Positions 23,646 to 35,611 of a DNA stretch of 64,000 nt are shown here, in pieces. Under the pieces are notes generated by a model. The model saw nothing but the letters and a program-made list of their open reading frames with translations, did no database searches and was not told the DNA's origin. Origin of the DNA: Ampelocalamus luodianensis (Eukaryota; Streptophyta; Magnoliopsida; Poales; Poaceae). The stretch lies in the NCBI GenBank assembly GCA_036346255.1, contig CM070633.1, forward strand, positions 21,762,001 through 21,826,000. The letters are read 5' to 3'. How positions within the stretch are numbered: position 1 is the first letter of the stretch; every line of letters begins with the position of its first letter. The translations under genes were made by a program, and so were the position numbers.

Positions 23646-24540
23646 CTAGATTTCTGCCTTAAGAATGAAACACTTAGCTCCAAAAACTCGAAAATGAGAA
23701 ACAGAGGGTTTTCTACCAAAACGAAGCTCATATGAAGTCTTGCCCAAAGACGGTCTCAAATAGACACGATTTGCAATATGGCAAGTTGTAGAAATAGCTT
23801 CGGCCCAAAACCTCCTCGGTGTGCTATACTCATATAGCATTGTCCTAGCCATCTCGACTAAAGTTCTGTTCTTCCTTTCCACAACGCCATTCTGTTGAGG
23901 GACGTGTGGAGAAGAGAACTGATGCTCAATTCCGCGCTCAGCACAAAAAGAGGCAAACGAGGCATTCTTGAACTCCGTGCCATTGTCACTGCGGATCGCT
24001 CTCAAGGCACTAGAAAATTCAGAAGCCAAACGAAGAACAAGATCACGATAATGACCAAAAGCTTCATCCTTTGAAGCAAGAAAGAACACCCAAGTGTATC
24101 TCGAAAAATCATCAACTATGACAAGAATGTACCACTTACCACCAATTGACCGAACCCTAGCGGGACCAACGGTATCCATATGAAGCAACCGTCCGGTCCG
24201 TCGGTCATGACCAAAGTCCTTTGAAGGGTGTGAGGCGGCAACTTTCTTGCCATACCTACAGGGCGCACATACAACATCCTTGACAGCTTTGAGTTTAGGC
24301 AAACCTCTCATGAGATCAAGGTTGCTGACTCGCGTCAGATGATCAAAACCAATGTGCCCCAAATGTCGATTGCAAAGCGTAACTCGAAGAAGGTGTAAAC
24401 AAACATTTAAGAGAACCAGCAAGAGATTCAGAAAAATCAGCTCCAAAGATCCTAGCAACTCTATAAATCCCAAAAACAAGCTCACCAGCAAAATCAAGCA
24501 CCCGACAAGCATTTTTCTTAAATATAGTCTCATAACCATC
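23646..24540 (-). pseudogene. J integrase (GAG-pre-integrase and catalytic core)
   Basis: One open frame holds the zinc-binding H-H-C-C signature (RHLGHIGF ... CAPCRYGKK). The complete catalytic triad follows: D in LLHMDTVGPARV, D in IRSDNGTEFKN, and E in QQNGVVERKNRTL. The SPHVPQQNGVVER stretch is diagnostic for copia integrase. It cuts and joins element cDNA into host DNA. The domain looks chemically intact although its neighbours are not. Confidence 0.85.
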
Positions 24541-24825
24541 GTCAAGAAGCTGTGAGACAGAGAGTAAGTTAAACCTAAGCTTGTCCACAAGGGCGACGTC
24601 CTTTAGGATGAAATTGTCGTTCACCCTGATTGTTCTTGTTCCTTCAATCCGCCCTTGAGTATTGTCTCCAAAAGTGATGAGAACATCACCTATCGACCGC
24701 GTGAAGGAAGTGAACCATTTTGAGTCTCCAGTCATGTGGCGTGAACATCCGTAGTCGACGAACCACGTGTCCTTCCTTCTGCGGCGATCCTGAAAATCAA
24801 GGCACAGAAGGACGATGTGTCTCAA
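24530..24825 (-). pseudogene. J aspartic protease with altered active site
   Basis: The frame reads WFVDYGCSRHMTGD where copia proteases have W-x-(L/V)-D-S-G-x-(S/T)-x-H-M. The catalytic triplet DSG is DYG, which should abolish activity. Downstream NLLSVSQLLDDGY, also a standard copia motif, is intact. It continues into the integrase region through a frame change. Confidence 0.8.
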
Positions 24826-25646
24826 TACTGGGGTTAGTTAAACATGACTTGGGAACCCAGTACTGAGACACATGTCTGCAGTAGTATGCAAAGCGTATGC
24901 TATCCTTGATTCTATTTGAAATTCATTTGTGAGCAATGATTACTCTAACATGAGAGTTATCTGTCTAGGAGCATGAGCATGATTAGCATGTGAAATAAAT
25001 CCTAGACCAGGTTTCTTCCTTTCTAAATTACCATGTCTCACAAAAGCTCTAGGTTGATTAGATGATATTCTAGCAAGATTTTTCTTAGCATTTTTCAACC
25101 TACGCCATCAGAACTCAACCAAATGCCCATCCTTCTTGCAATAGGTGCAATGGTATTTGGTACCACTTTGGGAGAAGCACCTTTTGGTGAACAGATGGTT
25201 GGGCAAAACTGCAGATTTGAAAGTGATCTTTGCGAGTTGGGTATCAAATTCAACTAAGCCATTTTTCAAGATTTGAATACCATTAGATTTATCCTCGTAA
25301 AGTTGTATCCTAATCCCTGCTTCTTATAAGGAGTTTTGACTTGTCAAGAATCATGTTTATTTGTTTCTTACCTTTAGAAAATCTTTATAATGTGTCATTA
25401 AGGTAAGCAATTTCTTTTCTAAGGTTAACACATGAATCACAAGTTTTAGCGTTAAACCTCTCCTTATAAAGAGCAACTTCAAGCTTAAGAGCTTCACATG
25501 AAGCACAAGTAATGAATTAATCTTGTCCTTAAGCTTGGCATATTTAGCTCTATTGCTTCTACAACATCATGTACTTCACGTTCACGTTCTAAGCGCATGA
25601 GCAAGATCTAGATTCAACCACACGAAGCTGACCAACTTGCTAGACT
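24826..25646 (-). pseudogene. Degenerate gag-protease linker of J
   Basis: No open frame survives. A second zinc-knuckle-like region (CTYCKKDGHLVEF on the minus strand, about 25115-25150) and Sirevirus-like leucine/glutamate-rich words are visible. This fits the C-terminal part of gag in decay. Confidence 0.5.
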
Positions 25647-27048
25647 CTAAGCATTTTTGCAAGGAGCAGATTTAACTTCAATTAGCTCAGTTCTAGCATT
25701 TTCAAGTTGTTGTAAAGCAATATCATGAGCAGATTGCAATTTAGCAAATTCAGAATGTAAAGCATAGCAGGATGAACATTCATCAGATTCAAGACTCTTA
25801 GCATTCACAAGTTCTAATGTGAGTTTCTTTACTTGTGACTCTAATTCCTCATTCTTAGTCATGATGAACTTTAAAGCTTTATCCTGACCTATCATTTGCT
25901 CATAGACAGTTTCGCATCTAGCAAAGAGAACATCATATGAAGGAGATACCTCATTGTTGTCATAGATGTCGTCGGAGTCAGCCATGAAGCACATGCCGGT
26001 GAAGTCCTTGGCCTTCCCCTTCTTGTCTTGAGGGAGCTCCTCCTCCTTGTCCTCCTCGCTCCCGGAGTCCACATCGCTCAAGGATCGATCCCCAAGGCGG
26101 CAAGAACCGGTGAGCGACCTTCTGAGCTTGGCATCATCAAACTGGACTTGCGCCCCGAGGCTTCTTCAGTGGCTTTTCATCCTTGTGATTGCTCTTACCT
26201 TTCAAGCTTGGGGCAATTTGCGGATGTGATTAAGCTCTCCACATTCATAACAAGTCACGGGCCGCCTCTCTTTTGTTTCTCTTATTGTTGTAGGCCCTTG
26301 TGAACTTCTTAATCAAAAGCGCCATCTCGGGCTGGAATACTCTCAAGATCCTCTTCTTGGATTGCGGATAAAGAAGCAAGTGAAAAACACGAAGAGGACT
26401 CAAACAACCCATCGAGGCTCTCTTGGCGGAGTGCGCTACCAAAGCCATGTTACCCTTCTTAGAATGGTGACTTTACGGATCTCATGAGTCTTGAGCTTGC
26501 TATAGAGCAGCTCAAAGTCGGATCGAGAAGTTGACATTTTCTGAATGGCGGTAGCCTTTATCTCCCACTCCACGGTGTTGATTGCAGCCGGAGATGGATG
26601 ACATTTTCGATGTGTAAATTCAATACCATGAGACTTCATCCGATTTATCAACGTGTTGAAGCGATGAAAATGTCATCGATGCTCTCACCGGGACGCATCT
26701 CGAATTTGTTATATTCTCTTTATAGACTGCTGACGCACTTGTTTGATTTGGGAAAAACCCTCATGATAGGTTTTGAGGGTCTTCCAAATCTCATGTGATC
26801 TCGAGATTGCAAATCTGTCATATTCCTGTCTACCAAGCCCACCATACGAAAATTCTTTGCCTTACGGTCATTAGCCAAAGAGCTTGAGAAGCTGGCGTAG
26901 CAACCTCAGGCAAGATAAGCGGACCTCGAACAACCTCCCAAATACCTCGTGGTTCGCTCTCAAGAAAGACACGCATGCGGTTCTTCCAAAAGGCATAGTC
27001 GTGCCCATCGAAGATATGCGGTTTCGAAGAGTATTTATCCATCGCCAA
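25647..27048 (-). pseudogene. J gag (capsid precursor), frameshifted
   Basis: The start MAMDKYSSKPHIFDGHDYAF at 27048 is the standard N-terminus of Sirevirus gag (DUF4219/UBN2-like). FEMRPGESIDD follows in another frame near 26700. A CCHC knuckle (CYECGELNH, about 26225-26255) has its last cysteine displaced by a small deletion. At 25647-26081 an acidic stretch (MSDVDSGSEEDKEEE) leads into a coiled coil (NEELESQVKKLTLELVN). That coiled-coil extension is characteristic of the lineage. Several frameshifts. Confidence 0.8.
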
Positions 27049-27080
27049 GTTTAGTGACCGGTTAAGATCAAGATTGAACT

Positions 27081-27098
27081 AACCGGGCTCTGATACCA
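27081..27098 (-). other. J primer-binding site (initiator tRNA-Met)
   Basis: The plus strand GGGCTCTGATACCA, minus strand TGGTATCAGAGCCC, is a perfect match to the 3' end of plant initiator tRNA-Met, two bases from the LTR. Confidence 0.9.
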
Positions 27099-27100
27099 CT

Positions 27101-28996
27101 TGTTGGACCGAAAAGGCGACTAGAGGAGGGGTGAATAGGAGCATGATCTCTTTTTCTCCCAAATTCAATTCAATACGAATCTCACTCCAATAGCTATGAA
27201 AGCTATGAAGATCAATCAATCATGCTGGCGGAAGACTTGTATTGAATCAACTCAAAACCAGTAAAATCAACACAAAAGCAAAACACGAAGACAGGCGGTC
27301 CGACCTCTCACGGGGCGGTCGGACGGTCGGTCTAGCGATCGAACCGATCCAAGCGGTCGACCGATTTCTAAGCGATCGGACCGTGGTTCGATGAACAAAG
27401 AAAACAGCCCGACAAACCAAAACGAAAATTGATCAAACTTTTGATTCGTGCGTCCAAACTTTGTGAAATTTGACACACACCTACCTAAGTATGTCAGCAA
27501 CCTATTCCAAGCAACGATCGTGATAATTCTTGCCAAGATTCTGACCTTTTACAGTTTGAGCGAAGTTAGGTCAAAAACCGAGTCAAAACGAAAATATGAT
27601 CTTGAGACTTGCTCGTGGGTGATTGATGATATTCATGATCCTAGATGTATTCCCACACGTCATGCAAGCTAGATCACGTCCGAAACTAAGCAAAACTCGC
27701 GGATCAAAGAAAGACTCAAATCATCAAAAAGAGAGAAAGAAAGCAATTGACCTCATCTTGAAGAAACTTTCTTTGGATTGATTTGATATGGTATTGGTTC
27801 TGACCACTTCATCAATGGATGACAAAGACTCAATACATGAGCACTAAATCCAATCCAACTCTCTAGAACCCTAACCTCCTCTCCTCCTCTCCTAAGAAAA
27901 TTAGGGTTTCTAAACAATGAAACGTCAAAGGTCTGGGGGAGGTGCAGCCACCTCCCTTCTCTATTTATAGTGGAGGCCTAGGGTTTCTAAAGAGTCTCCT
28001 AATGGGCTCCGTTAAGGCCCAAAACAAACGGGTGACACACGCACGCATTTTAAAGTGCCGTGTTCATATTGTCTGGCACTCGCTGTTCACGCGTGTAGGT
28101 TGATCCAACGGCTCTCATCATGTCGGCAAGTCTCTCCCATCCGCTCCCACCGAAACCACCATGGCACTTGCACCACACCGCGCCGCTTGATTCAACGATC
28201 GCACCGAAGCGCCTGTTCGGTCACCTTTGTCCATCTTGCACCATACTTGAGTCCAATGACTTCACCCGACATCGTCGATCGTTTTGAACCTCGACTCTCC
28301 AAGCCTAGTCCGATCATCCTCGCCGTTGACCGTCGTTGACCAACAAGCAACCTACACAACAATAGACAAGAAAATCGAAATCGGGAACAAGTTCTTCACA
28401 ACTTGACCCACGTTAGTCAAAACATGCATCATGCAACACATATGACATGAAACCCATGAACTTGACCTAATCGGCAACCATCGCCACCACGGTGACGGCG
28501 TAAGTGAAAACCGGTCGGACCGCCCGACCTTGGCCGATCGGCCGCCACCGCCGATCGACCGCCAACGTAAGCGATCGGACCGCCACCAAAGGACTTAGCC
28601 AAAATTTCAACACTGAAATCCGCAACCTCTCGGAAATTTAAAGCGAATAGAACTTTTGATTGAGGCTCCAAAATTATGGGACCAAGTGCGGAGAATCTCC
28701 TCACTTGCCTACACCTCTATTTTTGGTCCACCTCAAACTCAATGCCACTCAACTTGCCGGTCCGACCGCTCATCGACGCCGGTCGGACCGCTACCTGCGA
28801 TCGGACCGCCGACACGGCGGTCGACCGCCCGGACAAAACACCGAGGCATGGCGATCGACCGCCACCAAGGCGGTCGACCGCTTGAGACTCGACGAATCTG
28901 AACTTTGTCGAAACTTCGTGTTTCCGCAAACCTTCAACGTCATTGCCAATTGTCACATCATCCTAAGATCATGAGCTTATCTCCATGATATCCACA
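27101..28996 (-). repeat. J 5' LTR
   Basis: 1896 bp, TGTTGGACCG to GATATCCACA, colinear with 18030-19935. Minus-strand TATA box at about 27961-27970 and telo-box at 27979-27986. Palindrome clusters at 27295-27380, 28490-28585 and 28755-28885. Open frames here are LTR composition, not genes. Confidence 0.85.
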
Positions 28997-29683
28997 GTTT
29001 AATACTTTCTCCATCAAGTGTCGAATAACTTCATGTGGTCGAACTCTTCGACCACCAGTAGCATGGCCATGCACTTTCTTTATGTGGTCACATCAAGGGG
29101 CTTAGAGACATCTCTCCTATTATATTAGGAGGGGCAAATCCCATATCTGACCAGTTATATTCCTCCACATTTTCATGGCATACCTAAAAGCTACCTTTAT
29201 AACTTCCCAGTTACAGAGTAGCGTTTGGTAGCCTCTAAGTGTACTATTAGACATGAAAGAATCCATGCTGATCTCAGGTCTAAGGATTATACATCATCAT
29301 TGCTTAAGACCAACTAATGACACATAGAATCACAACAATCTCAATAGTGTCTCAAGATGGGTCAATCCAACAATATGTTTTCTAACATGTGTTTACATTA
29401 TTGATTTGATATCCCTATATCTATGACCAGTGAAACATGGTCATCAATCAATACATGTGCTGGTCGATAGGATCACTGGTGTTCTGACTAGTGACATTTG
29501 ACCATGGATATATTTAGAATGACATCATCATTGGTTAAAAGAGCTTCACCAACAAGTCACATACTTGTTAATCTTTATAACTGATAATTTATTCAAGGAA
29601 CAGAATAATACTTATTCAATAACACATAAACATAGACGTGATATCATCATCTCCATGATTGCCTCTAGAGCATATCTCCAACA
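28997..29683 (-). repeat. Copia K 5' LTR, right part
   Basis: Continues K's LTR after J (second GTTTA copy, then ATACTTTCTCCATCAAGTG) and ends TATCTCCAACA. Colinear with 15214-15897. Confidence 0.85.
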
Positions 29684-29828
29684 CAAACATAGGATAATAT
29701 ATTTTTGATTTTGGGGAGGTTATCAAATCTGAAAGATATTGGAAGGCTTTTGCAAGGATGAATCACTTATTACCATTAACTACAGATTCACAAAATAGAA
29801 TGCTTTGAATACGTCTTCATTACAATGC

Positions 29829-29836
29829 TATATATA
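29829..29836 (+). promoter_or_regulatory. TATA box of the intact thionin-like gene
   Basis: CTATATATAAGG, 146 bp downstream of the edge of element K and about 230 bp before the ATG. A possible 5'UTR intron has donor AG|GTAAAC near 29935 and acceptor CAACAG near 30052; this is only a suggestion. Confidence 0.6.
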
Positions 29837-30060
29837 AGGGACACATGATTAGAAGGTTGCTTGACCAAGTCATCACCTAAGTAGAACCACCAAAAAAATT
29901 AGTCTCTCAAATCTCTCGTCCACAAAAACACATAGGTAAACATCTTATTACTACCTGTCCATTTGATTCCATATATGCTCCTTCATCAAACATCACTAAA
30001 CAAATGTGAGTCTTTAATCTAATCCGTGCGAGCCTGTCTGATGGTACAACAGGAAGAAGA

Positions 30061-30506
30061 ATGCAGGGTAAGATAGCACCAACCATTGTTGCCTTGTGCA
30101 TGCTCATGTTGTTGTCAGGCCAGCAACAGGTGGCTTCTTACAGTCCAAAATTCTGTGCTTGCTACAAGGAATACTACAATAATTGCAGGTGGTACAATCC
30201 CCGATGGATCTGCGTAATCCTAAGCATGGCTTACTGTAACGCCATCCCGATGTCGACAGCCGATTGCAGCAAGATTTGCCTACTGATCCACATCTGCGGC
30301 TCAGCCGCGACCGGTATGATGACAATCTTACATTGATCCATTCATTTTTGTTCTTTTTCACGGGTCTCTCCCCTGAACACTGATAGAATTGGTGTTCTCC
30401 CCCTGCTGATGGTGATTCTTACATTGCAATTGCAGATACAAGTGGTACCACAACTTGTGTAGATGACTGCACCAAGAACCAGAGCCAGTACATCAAGCAC
30501 CATTGA
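30061..30506 (+). CDS. Thionin-like cysteine-rich secreted peptide, intact, two exons
   Basis: Predicted coding parts are 30061-30313 and 30436-30506, with a 122-bp GT-AG intron (GTATGA ... TTGCAG) splitting an Asp codon. This gives 107 residues. Residues 1-27 are a hydrophobic signal peptide for secretion. The rest has ten cysteines at 32, 34, 42, 51, 59, 69, 73, 79, 92 and 96. The CxCY start and the C-terminal CxxxC pair resemble thionin-type precursors, in which a basic peptide that permeabilises microbial membranes is cut from an acidic Cys-rich tail. Unlike the paralogue at 7830 it has Tyr where CYKQCY has its second Cys, giving one fewer cysteine. Without splicing the frame would stop at 30336 (91 residues). 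Poly(A)-like AATAAA at 30571. A non-thionin secreted peptide family is possible. Expression is unknown because the distal promoter is displaced by K. Confidence 0.7.
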
Positions 30507-30798
30507 AGAGTTAGTTGATGACAGCCTCACAGGATTAGGGTATTAAACAGTGATGATGCGGGATGATTACAATAAAAAAATAATTAGCCTGTGCAAATGT
30601 TCAATCTATTTTAACTTTGCACAACAAGTACACAAAATTATTTTCTTTCCTTTCGGTGCAAAGTGACACCAAGAATATGTCACACAAACAATTGCTACTC
30701 TCTTGTCATCCCCAACTCTTTGTGAGTTGTTATAATAAAATTTGGCACATCGATGTGTTACCATTTGTGCACCACATTAAAGGTTTTCCCACATGACT

Positions 30799-31499
30799 TG
30801 TAATACCCAGCCCAACCTGAGCCTGAAATGCTACTAATTAACAATATAACAAATTAAAACTAACAAATTTTACTAAATTTTGGCAGAACCTCTTTTGTAT
30901 AGCTAACTATATCGGAGGTTCCAACAGTTACAAATATCATAATTAAGCAAACCAACATCCAACATAATCAATAGGCATTCAAGATATGCTAATCAACCTA
31001 AGCATAATCGAAGGTATCCAAAATATACTACTCATCACTATTACAAATAATCCAGCGTGTAAACTATAACCATAACAAGTCCTTTAAGCAGTTTGCTCAT
31101 TTATTAAGGTATGATCTAGAACTTAATCAACTATAACAGATTCATGGCAGTGTGTGTCCGAACATATGGCTACTCCCTCCCATGCATGTTATTCTTGTAT
31201 TGGGTACCTAAAACAACAATAGCAAGAGTGAGTCCACAGACTTAGTAAGTACAAATAAAAGATATTATAATACAAAATTATAACATTAGCATCCACTCCC
31301 AAAACTTTGCATTAAACCATATCACATGCTTATGCAATGCTCAATGCATCCTTTCTCTTTGACTCTTTTTGCATTTTACCGGTAATGTAGGGTATGCAAC
31401 CGTCACTGCATACCCATGCCTGTGCTTGCAAGCACAGGGACCAAGAGCCTAACACTCCGCAAGTAATGGGGACCACAAGCCCACACTCCACAAGTGTGG
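30799..31499 (-). repeat. Gypsy LTR F2, left part
   Basis: Starts TGTAATACCCAGCCCAACCTGAGCC and follows LTR F: acceptor-like TTTTAG|GTACC (intron edge at 31208), CATGCATG (31191-31198), then the hairpin array. The array includes a perfect 20-bp palindrome at 31419-31438. The LTR is cut inside a hairpin stem at 31499 by Gp-3. Its remainder is not in the window. Confidence 0.8.
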
Positions 31500-34400
31500 T
31501 GTGAGGACCCCGATTTATTCGGCTTGTAATGCTTAGCCTTCCATTGACCCTAGCATCACAAATCGAATAAAGCAAGCCTCGAGATATGTATACTTTCCAG
31601 AAATGTAGTATACACACCCCGTTACAAAATCATGCATCAATTCCATACATCATATAATACAAGTCTAGCAAAAGACATACATAATATAGAGTTATTACAA
31701 AAGAAGGGCCGACCGGCCAAATGGAAACAAAGTAACAATAACAGCGGAAGAAAAAGCGCCATAAGATGGCTATAAACAAAAGACGACAGGTTAGCCATAA
31801 CCCACAAGGCAACCGACCGGGCCGCCAAGCTAGTCGTCCCAAACACTGTCACAGCACATCTCACAAAAGTGAGGCCCTTGTGGCTCACCTTCTTCCTCTG
31901 CACACAACAAGCAATGCAGGTGGGTACAAAAAATGTACTCGCAATACTTACGAGTAACAAGCCTATACATAGCTACATGAAAGCTGTAACAAAGGAGATG
32001 GTTATATGGTTAATTGGACGCATAAAGCAATTTTCATTTGCAATAATGTAATAGATTGGAGGCAATTTATAAAATCTGTTTTTAAACATTGATATAACAG
32101 CGAGTAACAATAAATAGCAAGTAACCACCTAGAGGTGACTAACCCAAAAGCCACCACAAGATAGCACGAATCCCCGATTCGTACCACCATCATGTTTTAA
32201 TTAAAAAGGTTGTAGTCTAGTTCTCATGGGGCGTATCCGAGCGTGTCCATAACCTAGGACAAGGCTATTCGAATAGTTCAAACCCTATAGGGGTGTACCA
32301 ATGTACCCACACTTCAGACCGCCTTTAAGCCACAATAAGCACACTTCCGAAGGTATGCCGGCACGGCTAAGTCCTACGAGATGTTTCCAATATTGTGTAT
32401 TAACTACGAGCCGCTCGTATGGATAGAAACCCATACGCTTACATGGTAAAGCCAAAAAAAAACTACCCACCCGGACAACTACCATGCTCCCAAACACCAT
32501 CCCTCCTGCGACCCCCTATGACTCGGAGCCAACACACGCCAAAGTACTAAGTCAAGCGAGGTCCAATACCCTCTAGTGTGGTTAGCACGCAAAATGCTTA
32601 GTACGGTGGCGCAAGTAACTCTGTCCTTGTTGACTCGGGCACCATTCCAATCACACCCAAAAACACACCAACATACCATTGTGTCCAAGTCCAAATCATT
32701 TTGTTTTCAGTTTTTAGTTTTTGCAATTAAACATAGCACAAAGCTGAAACATAAAGATCATAATAAGTTTGTCTAATCAAGGTTATCGACAAGTCGATAA
32801 CCGCCCATTTCTACCGGTAGCTAAGCATGACTAAGCAACATACTCGGAAACTACTAAGTGACAAGGGTTCTTCCAACGAACCCAAGATCACAGCAAGTAT
32901 TCCTAGGCTTAATAGTAGAGGATAAACATTTAGCTATAGATTATGCATCTAATAGGTCAACTAATCGACAATAGTTTAAATCAAGATAGCAATGCATACG
33001 TAGAATTTGCAAACAATATATTAGAATTTGAAAATAGTAGAGCAACATGATCAAATGATGCTACATCCGCTTGCCTTCTGGAGGCGAGTCTTGCTCTTGG
33101 GGATCGATTCAAGATCAATAATATCTTCGGAACATAACGCAAAAATACGATAAAACTAATAAGAACGAAGAACACCAAACAAACCTCAATAGCAAAAACT
33201 GTCCAAATCTCATGAAATTTATACAGCAACAAGGGTATGATTTTAGACAAATTTAGGAATAAGAATTATTCAATTTGGACTAAGCATGCAAAAGTTATAG
33301 CTAAAACAAACTCCCAGCCTAGAAAATCCAATTTAAATTAATTACTGGTACTGCTCATGGCATAAATTTCTAGATTAATCTGGAACCTGAAATTTTTATG
33401 GTAGGTAGATAATAACATTCTAAGAACAGCAAAGTTGAGTTTACTCAATTTGGAGTCAAAACAAATTACTTATGATTTTTTTAAGTTGTAAAACTAGCAC
33501 CTATCATTTTCCAGAAATATAACCATGGTCAAAATCTATCCCATATTAAAGTACACTAACAGAGGAATTTTATAAGCTTGAGTTTGCTCAGATTGAAGTT
33601 ATATAGAAAAAGTTATACATTTTACAAGTTTCAATTTAATTTCTGGAATATTCAAAAATGGCCGAAACAAGTTAATATTGTTTACAAAATTTTCTGGCAT
33701 AGAAAAATGTGTACAAGTATTTTTAGATTAATTTTTAGTTAGACAGGAATTTAACACAGTTGGAATCATCTAAAAAGGAATTAAAATGAATTAGTTATGA
33801 GTTTTTAAAGTTTTAATACAATTTTCAGTTGGCAAATAAAGGCTTACCGAAATAAAATCAAACTTATCAAAAGAAAACGACGTGGACGAATGTGGGCCTT
33901 TGATTCAGGATCCAACGGCCCATGCGCTCCGCCACACAACGCAAGCGCGCACGGTCTCAAAAGGGGTTCATCGCTAGATTTAGATCCAACGGTCAAAATG
34001 AATGGGACGTTCAGGTGACCCGAACGGCCCAATCGATCTTGACCGCTAGAAAGGAATCGGATGGCTGAGATTGAAGCAACATTCGGTAAGTCCGAATGCA
34101 CTCGCGCTCTCAGCTGCAGATCGCGAGATGGACGGCCCGCAGTGGTTGGGAGCTCGGGCGGTCCAAACGTTCCCCAGATCTGGGCCATTGATCACAAGAT
34201 CGACGGTCCACGATCAACAAGGTGCTGCGCACTCACGCACGTGAGTTTTAAGCGCACCGAGAGGGTTTTAATGGTGCGAGCCCACATGTAAGTGATACAA
34301 GGGCTAATTTGGTCAGCGATTAAATGCTAATCTAATGATTAGTGATGATTAGCATTAATGGTGTCCTAACGGTACCGCTCAGTGAGGGTTTAAGTGGGTG

Positions 34401-35611
34401 GGGCCCACCTGACAGTGGCACATTAAACCAATTCGGACAACCATTAATTGCTAACAATGATTAGCAATGATTAATATTAATATTGTCCTAACGGGATTGC
34501 ACAGGGCTAACGGGGGGGTTAAGTCGCTGGGCCCACCTGTTAGTGGCACAATAGGTCAATTTAGGACACATTAATTACTATCCAATGATTAACAATGATT
34601 AGCATTTAATGATGTCCGAGAAGCTAACGCACAGTGCGGGATGGAGTGTTTAAGGGGCTAGGCCCACATGGCAGTGACACATAGAGCCATTTTAAGACAG
34701 TCATTAAATGCCAAAACAATGATTACAATGATTATCAATGATTAGCATTTAAAACCAGATCTTTGCCCTAATGACGCTCGGTACGGTGCTTACGCGTCTG
34801 ACAAAAAGTCCAGTGAGCACCACGGCTCACCGCCGGCTACCTAGGGCTCGGCGGCGCAAACCAAGCACTGGAATGGGTTCGCAATATCTTTGCGGACCCG
34901 ATGGTGATGACCTCGACGGCGGCGGTGGCCCACAACACCAGCGAGCTAGAAAAAAGGAACTGTGACTAAAATGGCCAAAAATGAAAATGGCTCAAAAAGC
35001 TCTGAATTGTTCAAAGAAGTGTGTGCCACAGCATCTAATGACTAATAAGAAGCTACCTTAGCCAAGAAGAGCTTCAAAGGTGGCCGGAGAAGCTCTGACA
35101 GCGGAGAAGCTCACCAGAGTTGAAGAAGATAAAGTGAAAAAGATGGCCTGAGCAAAATGAGTGAGACCAGATCATTATTATAGCTTCATTATGGCTCAGA
35201 GAAGGTCCATGAGCAAACAATTGAGAAATGAGACACTCACCGGAGCTGAGGAAGAAAAGGGGTGATTTCAGTCGAATTTGAACAAACCCCAAATTAGACA
35301 ATTCCTGTTAATGTCAAACCAAATTATGTTAGGGGTTTTGTTCAATATGAAAAGAGGCACGAAGTGGCGCAAAACAAATTGCAAAAAGACCCTTGGAGCA
35401 TGTCGCCACCGAGGAGCTCCAAGGTCCAACAATGGCGATTTTGGGGTTCTCTGTGATTTGAGCTCAATGAACAGAGAAGAAGCTAGGGGTGCTGTAAAGG
35501 AACACAATGGAGGAACTAAGGGGGCTTTTTATAGATGGAAAACTAGGGTTTGAGCCAGGACCTAGCTCAATGGTGAGCTCGGTTCATGGTGCTGCCATGG
35601 ACCAAAGAAAT
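31500..35611 (-). mobile_element. Gp-3 gypsy-like LTR, interrupted by element A
   Basis: Starts TGTGAGGACCCCG (left target copy TGTGG). It is colinear with Gp-2 over 31500-33070, then has a GC-donor-like AAG|GCAAGC (near 33065), leader modules (33150-33830), a GC-rich block, a 128-bp tandem repeat (34281-34755), and a minus-strand TATA box CTATAAAAAG at 35524-35533 with a telo-box at 35544-35551. It breaks off at 35611, where A begins, so the U3 start lies beyond the window. No protein domain is visible. It could be an LTR plus leader of a non-autonomous element. Confidence 0.65.
34281..34755. repeat. Tandem repeat, about 128-bp unit, 3.5 copies
   Basis: Each unit contains AATGATTAGCA(AT), GTCCTAACG or a variant, a GGGCCCACCTG block and AGTGGCACA, then a run leading to the next AATGATTA. 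The units are diverged and lie in the presumptive leader of Gp-3. Confidence 0.75.

Larger units (their letters stand above)
18030..28996 (-). mobile_element. Sirevirus-like Ty1/copia element J, full length, degenerate
   Basis: 11 kb with two LTRs (18030-19935 and 27101-28996), 5-bp target duplication GTTTA (18025-18029 and 28997-29001), an initiator-Met PBS and a PPT. Minus-strand order is gag with a long coiled-coil tail, protease, integrase, reverse transcriptase, RNase H. This is the copia order. The coiled-coil gag extension, the ~1.7-kb pol-to-LTR gap rich in PPT-like motifs and the palindrome-rich LTRs are traits of the Sirevirus (Maximus) lineage. All domains are traceable but frameshifts and stops make it non-autonomous now. 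Confidence 0.85.
11158..29683 (-). mobile_element. Ty1/copia element K (nested host of H and J)
   Basis: Bounded by TGTTGGGATACGG (11158) and TATCTCCAACA (29683). The flanks AAAAC and CAAAC are an imperfect 5-bp target duplication. On the minus strand the order is: 5' LTR (29683 down to 28997, then 18029 down to about 17395, split by J), a reverse-transcriptase remnant, a polypurine tract at 15898-15912, and 3' LTR (15897-14998 and 11798-11158, split by H). Gag, protease, integrase, the PBS and roughly the first 345 bp of the 5' LTR in plus-strand coordinates are missing through a deletion at about 17395. K is inserted 146 bp upstream of the TATA box of the intact thionin-like gene. Confidence 0.85.
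29684..30798 (+). repeat. Segmental duplication copy 2, downstream half (intact thionin-like gene)
   Basis: Colinear with about 7450-8575 of copy 1, carrying the promoter, gene and 3' flank. It ends at CCCACATGACT, where LTR F2 starts (TGACT is the presumptive left target copy). Confidence 0.85.
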
